NCBI GenBank assembly: GCA_046756925.1
Contig: JBHHXH010000003.1
Coordinates: forward strand, 1 to 62,749
Length of the DNA: 62,749 bases
From: JAJDBU01 sp046756925
GTDB lineage: Bacteria; Nitrospirota; Nitrospiria; SBBL01; JAADHI01
Reading direction: 5' to 3'
This document shows positions 59,865-62,749 of the stretch, one piece after another (position 1 is the stretch's first letter; every line of letters starts with the position of its first letter). A program made the translations under genes and the position numbers. The notes below the pieces were generated by a model. The model was not told the DNA's origin. It saw only the letters and a program-made list of their open reading frames with translations, and searched no databases.

Positions 59865-60692
59865 CTATTTTCTCCTCTTTTTCAATATAAACGGATCCGA
59901 CGCGCGGCGCCGTCTCGTTTTATATCCCTTTGCAAGCTGCCCCCAAGGCGAAACCGGATGAGGATTCCCCTGGCCAGCCTTTCCCTCCCCACCACCGTGG
60001 GGATGGTCGACCGGATTCATCGCGGCACCGCGCACATGGGGACGGATCCCCTTCCAACGGCTTCTCCCCGCCTTGCCGTACGATACGTTTTCGTGGTCGA
60101 GATTCCCGACCTGGCCGATGGTCGCCATACATTCGGAACGGATGAGCCGAACTTCTCCGGAAGTCAATCGCACATGCGCCCATACGCCTTCCTTCGCCAT
60201 CAGTTGCGCTGAAGAGCCGGCGCTCCTGACAAGCTGCCCCCCCTTCCCTTTCTTCAATTCGATATTATGGATGGTGCTCCCAAGAGGGATATTCAACAAA
60301 GGCAGCGCGCAACCGGCCTTGATCTCGGCATGCGGGCCGGCCATCACTTGATCCCCGACCTTTTGACCCTCCGGTGCGATAATATAGCGTTTTTCTCCAT
60401 CCGCGTAAAACAGAAGCGCGATCCTTGCAGAACGGTTCGGATCGTACTCGATGGCAGACACGGTCGCTGGAATATCCCATTTTTGTCGCTTAAAATCAAT
60501 CACGCGATAGGCGCGTTTGTGTCCCCCGCCACGGTGCCGGCTCGTCATCTTTCCGCGTTGGTTTCGGCCGCCAGATGAGTAAAGCGGACGCACAAGTCCT
60601 TTTTCGGGCCGGGTCTTGGTGATCTCGTCAAATGTCAACCCGGTCGCGGAACGGCGACCCGGCGATGTCGGCTTATGCTTCTTTATACCCAT
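59865..60692 (-). CDS. rplB: Ribosomal protein L2
   Basis: 275 residues. KTRPEKGLVRPLYSSGGRNQ, AMNPVDHPHGGGEGKAGQGN (with the peptidyl-transferase-centre His loop) are L2. Its leader contains the palindrome at 60731-60758. Confidence 0.97.
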   Translation of the reverse strand: MGIKKHKPTSPGRRSATGLTFDEITKTRPEKGLVRPLYSSGGRNQRGKMTSRHRGGGHKRAYRVIDFKRQKWDIPATVSAIEYDPNRSARIALLFYADGEKRYIIAPEGQKVGDQVMAGPHAEIKAGCALPLLNIPLGSTIHNIELKKGKGGQLVRSAGSSAQLMAKEGVWAHVRLTSGEVRLIRSECMATIGQVGNLDHENVSYGKAGRSRWKGIRPHVRGAAMNPVDHPHGGGEGKAGQGNPHPVSPWGQLAKGYKTRRRRASDPFILKKRRK

Positions 60693-60730
60693 AAAATCAT
60701 CCGTTTTCGTCTAAACAATGCTTCATCGAA

Positions 60731-60758
60731 CGTACATCAGGTCATGACCTGATGTACG
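60731..60758. repeat. Perfect 28-bp palindrome between rplW and rplB
   Basis: CGTACATCAGGTCA followed by its exact reverse complement TGACCTGATGTACG. It begins one base past the rplW stop and ends 38 bases before the rplB ATG. In mRNA it would form a strong hairpin; no T run follows, so it is not an intrinsic terminator. Confidence 0.9.
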
Positions 60759-60759
60759 A

Positions 60760-61044
60760 CTAAGCTTCAAACAAATCAATCTTTTCACCCGCTGCCAAGG
60801 TCGCTATCGCCTTTTTCCAATCCGGACGCTTACCGACAAAACGATTTAAGCGTTTTACCTTTCCGGTCATATTCATCGTTCGGACTTTCCGAACCTTTAC
60901 ATTTAATGTTTCCTCGATGGCGTGTTTGACGGCTTTCCTGTTGGCTTCGCGCCGAACCACAAAGCACACTTTATTTTCCTGTTCCCTCAGAGAGGTGCTC
61001 TTTTCCGTCATGAGGGGGCGGATAATCAAATCATGCAGATTCAC
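60760..61044 (-). CDS. rplW: Ribosomal protein L23
   Basis: 94 residues. HDLIIRPLMTEKSTSLRE, ANRKAVKHAIEETLNVKVRK are L23. The start is GTG at 61044, with GGGGAGGG four bases upstream; it overlaps the rplD end by 14 bases. An ATG nine codons upstream lacks a site. Confidence 0.94.
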   Translation of the reverse strand: MNLHDLIIRPLMTEKSTSLREQENKVCFVVRREANRKAVKHAIEETLNVKVRKVRTMNMTGKVKRLNRFVGKRPDWKKAIATLAAGEKIDLFEA

Positions 61045-61672
61045 GAATCCCTCCCCATACCTCGCACAGCCTTGCAATATCGCGCTCGGAAATCAACAAG
61101 GTGTCCGAGCGAACCAAATCATATACATTGAGGTTTCGAATCTCCACCACCTTTACATTTCGGATATTCCGGGTCATTCTTTCAAAATCTTCCTCAAGCT
61201 GCGAAACCGCAATTAAAACAATGCCGCCCAAATGCAATCGGTCAAGCAGATGGACAATGGACCGGGTTTTGACATCCGAAAAGCGCCATTCCTCCAAGAC
61301 AACGAGGCGCCCCTCTTGAACCGTTGCAGAAAGGGCGGCATAGAGCGCCTTTCTCGATTTTTTTTTGGGCATGGAATAGGCATAGCTGCGGGGAGTCGGA
61401 CCGAATACCGTTCCCCCGCCTTTCCAAAGCGGCGACCGATTGGATCCCGCTCTTGCACGCCCCGTCCCTTTTTGCCGCCACGGTTTTTTTCCACCGCCCC
61501 GAACAAAGCCTTTCGATTTGGTGGATGCGGTACCCTGACGCCTTGAAGCAAGTTGCATCTTTACAACTTCATGAAGAAGAGAAAAAGAAACCGTTGCACC
61601 AAAGATCCGATCATCCAAAGTGACCGAACCCGATTTTTCGTTATGCTGATTAACGACATCAACTTCAAACAT
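61031..61672 (-). CDS. rplD: Ribosomal protein L4
   Basis: 213 residues. HEVVKMQLASRRQGTASTKS, GGGKKPWRQKGTGRARAGSN and GGTVFGPTPRSYAYSM are L4. ATG at 61672 fits the usual FEVDVVNQ start; AGGAG is 13 bases upstream. Confidence 0.95.
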   Translation of the reverse strand: MFEVDVVNQHNEKSGSVTLDDRIFGATVSFSLLHEVVKMQLASRRQGTASTKSKGFVRGGGKKPWRQKGTGRARAGSNRSPLWKGGGTVFGPTPRSYAYSMPKKKSRKALYAALSATVQEGRLVVLEEWRFSDVKTRSIVHLLDRLHLGGIVLIAVSQLEEDFERMTRNIRNVKVVEIRNLNVYDLVRSDTLLISERDIARLCEVWGGIRESA

Positions 61673-61680
61673 ATTCCGAC

Positions 61681-62325
61681 TCAATCTCCTCGGCACACAC
61701 GATGCTTGATGGATTTTATTACAAGCACCAAGCCGTTTCGACTGCCCGGGACGGCGCCCTTTACCAGCAAAAGATTTTGGTCCGGACGAACTTCAACAAC
61801 TTCCAAGCCCTGCACCGTTACGCGTTTATTTCCCATCTGACCCGGCATCCGCATATTTTTAAACACGTGGGAGGGATAGGCGCTTTGTCCAATCGATCCG
61901 GGCGCCCGATGAAAATTCGAACCATGAGATGCAGGCCCGCCCGAAAAGTGGTGTCGTTTCATGACACCCTGAAAACCCTTGCCCTTCGAAATCCCTCTGA
62001 CATCGACAAAATCCCCTTTTTGAAAAATCTCCGCCGTGACGGTTTGCCCCACCGAAATCTCCTCGGAATCGGATTGAAATTCCCTCAAATAGCGCGCAGT
62101 GGATACACCCGCTTTTTTATAATGGCCCAACACCGGTTTTGTCGCATGCTTTTCTTTCAGTGCTTCAAAAGACACTTGCACGCTCCGATAGCCCTCTTTC
62201 TCGATCGACTTTAATTGAACAACCGTGCAAGGCCCCACCTCCAAAACAGTCACAGGAACGAGGTCTCCGCCTTCCGCAAAAACCTGCGTCATTCCCAATT
62301 TTGTTCCGATCAAACCGCTTAACAT
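61681..62325 (-). CDS. rplC: Ribosomal protein L3
   Basis: 214 residues. GLIGTKLGMTQVFAEGGDLV, KGFQGVMKRHHFSGGPASHG and MPGQMGNKRVTVQGLEVVEV are L3. ATG at 62325; a TTG three codons earlier is possible. Confidence 0.96.
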   Translation of the reverse strand: MLSGLIGTKLGMTQVFAEGGDLVPVTVLEVGPCTVVQLKSIEKEGYRSVQVSFEALKEKHATKPVLGHYKKAGVSTARYLREFQSDSEEISVGQTVTAEIFQKGDFVDVRGISKGKGFQGVMKRHHFSGGPASHGSNFHRAPGSIGQSAYPSHVFKNMRMPGQMGNKRVTVQGLEVVEVRPDQNLLLVKGAVPGSRNGLVLVIKSIKHRVCRGD

Positions 62326-62338
62326 GCGTGACAAATCC

Positions 62339-62644
62339 CTATAATTTAATTTCGACGTTGACGCCCGCCGAAAGATTCAGTTTCATCAAAGCATCGACCG
62401 TTTCCGGGGTCGGCTCCAATATATCAATAAGGCGCTTGTGGGTTCGAATTTCAAATTGCTCCCGAGATTTTTTATCCACATGGGGAGATTTCAAAACCGT
62501 GTACTTGCTAATCCGCGTCGGCAAGGGAATCGGCCCCGACACCTTTGCGCCGGTTCGAACAACCGTATCGACAATTTCACCCACCGACTGGTCCAGCAGG
62601 CGATAATCGTAGCCCTTTAGTCTGATTCTAATTTTTTGACTCAC
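62339..62644 (-). CDS. rpsJ: Ribosomal protein S10
   Basis: 101 residues. KIRIRLKGYDYRLLDQSVGE, SGPIPLPTRISKYTVLKSPH and KLNLSAGVNVEIKL are S10. First r-protein gene of the operon after tuf; also the NusE antitermination partner. Confidence 0.97.
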   Translation of the reverse strand: MSQKIRIRLKGYDYRLLDQSVGEIVDTVVRTGAKVSGPIPLPTRISKYTVLKSPHVDKKSREQFEIRTHKRLIDILEPTPETVDALMKLNLSAGVNVEIKL

Positions 62645-62699
62645 TGAAGGTAACCGCCGTTTTTCATAGCCATTTTAAAAACCGGTTTCGCCGGCATCT

Positions 62700-62749
62700 C
62701 TATTTAATCACCTCTGTGATCACGCCGGCGCCGACGGTACGACCGCCTT
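62700..62749 (-). CDS. tuf: Elongation factor Tu, C-terminal end only (cut by window edge)
   Basis: The last 15 codons read GGRTVGAGVITEVIK-stop, the conserved EF-Tu C-terminus. The remainder lies beyond the right edge. 55 bases separate it from rpsJ. Confidence 0.9.
   Translation of the reverse strand, partial: GGRTVGAGVITEVIK

Noticed and set aside
1..62749. CRISPR array, insertion sequence or tRNA gene
   Set aside because: No repeated spacer pattern, transposase or cloverleaf sequence was seen by eye on either strand.

Overview
The window reads almost entirely on the minus strand and carries an ordinary bacterial core (16S rRNA, S10-spc-alpha ribosomal operon) around a large flagellar locus. 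FlgA, FlgI and a lipoprotein FlgH (P- and L-ring) show a motile bacterium with an outer membrane. Base composition looks near 50% GC. Two GG-N10-GC promoters point to sigma-54, one TCAA-N15-TCCGATAA site points to sigma-28, and FlgM, CsrA and FliW are encoded. The lineage cannot be fixed from this sequence alone; a Nitrospirota-like or related deep-branching Gram-negative group is a guess.

Layout. 1-525 is the 5' third of a 16S rRNA, preceded by tyrS, a ComEA-like gene and gcvH on the same strand. pyrE and an HD-GYP gene run on the plus strand (3.3-6.4 kb), with a small Cys-rich/membrane pair and a decayed stretch between them. 6.4-11 kb holds fliT, fliS, fliD, flaG and fliC. 11.4-28.8 kb is a tightly overlapping 16-gene operon that begins at a sigma-54 promoter and ends at an intrinsic terminator just before the fliC promoter. 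29-38.3 kb holds flgF-G-A-H-I-J-M-N-K-L-csrA-fliW. 38.5-46.7 kb is a mixed stretch: msrAB, Kelch protein, DUF4160/DUF2442 pair, ilvD, bioB, a broken toxin-antitoxin pair, recQ. 47-62.7 kb runs tuf (3' end), rpsJ to rplQ in the classical order, with secY, adk, map, infA, rpmJ and rpoA.

How it works together. The 16-gene operon encodes a complete pseudaminic-acid-type route (PseB, PseC, GNAT, PseG, PseI and a CTP-transferase). It adds an amidotransferase trio (PP-loop/HisH/HisF), a class III aminotransferase fused to the nucleotidyltransferase, an aldo/keto reductase, a formyltransferase-like protein, a DUF4910 peptidase-like protein and one unrecognised protein. A TPR-like protein and two large glycosyltransferase-like proteins end the operon directly before the flagellin gene. 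The simplest reading is O-glycosylation of the Ser/Thr-rich flagellin with an unusual nonulosonic acid. The fliC leader contains a 9-bp hairpin that presents GGA in its loop, plus GGA at the Shine-Dalgarno: a textbook CsrA target, matching the csrA-fliW pair in the same locus.

The strongest leads are the glycosylation operon with its sigma-54 promoter, the CsrA hairpin, a perfect 28-bp palindrome between rplW and rplB, and small tandem duplications at the flgM stop and before rplR. All functions are from sequence reading only; no database search was run.
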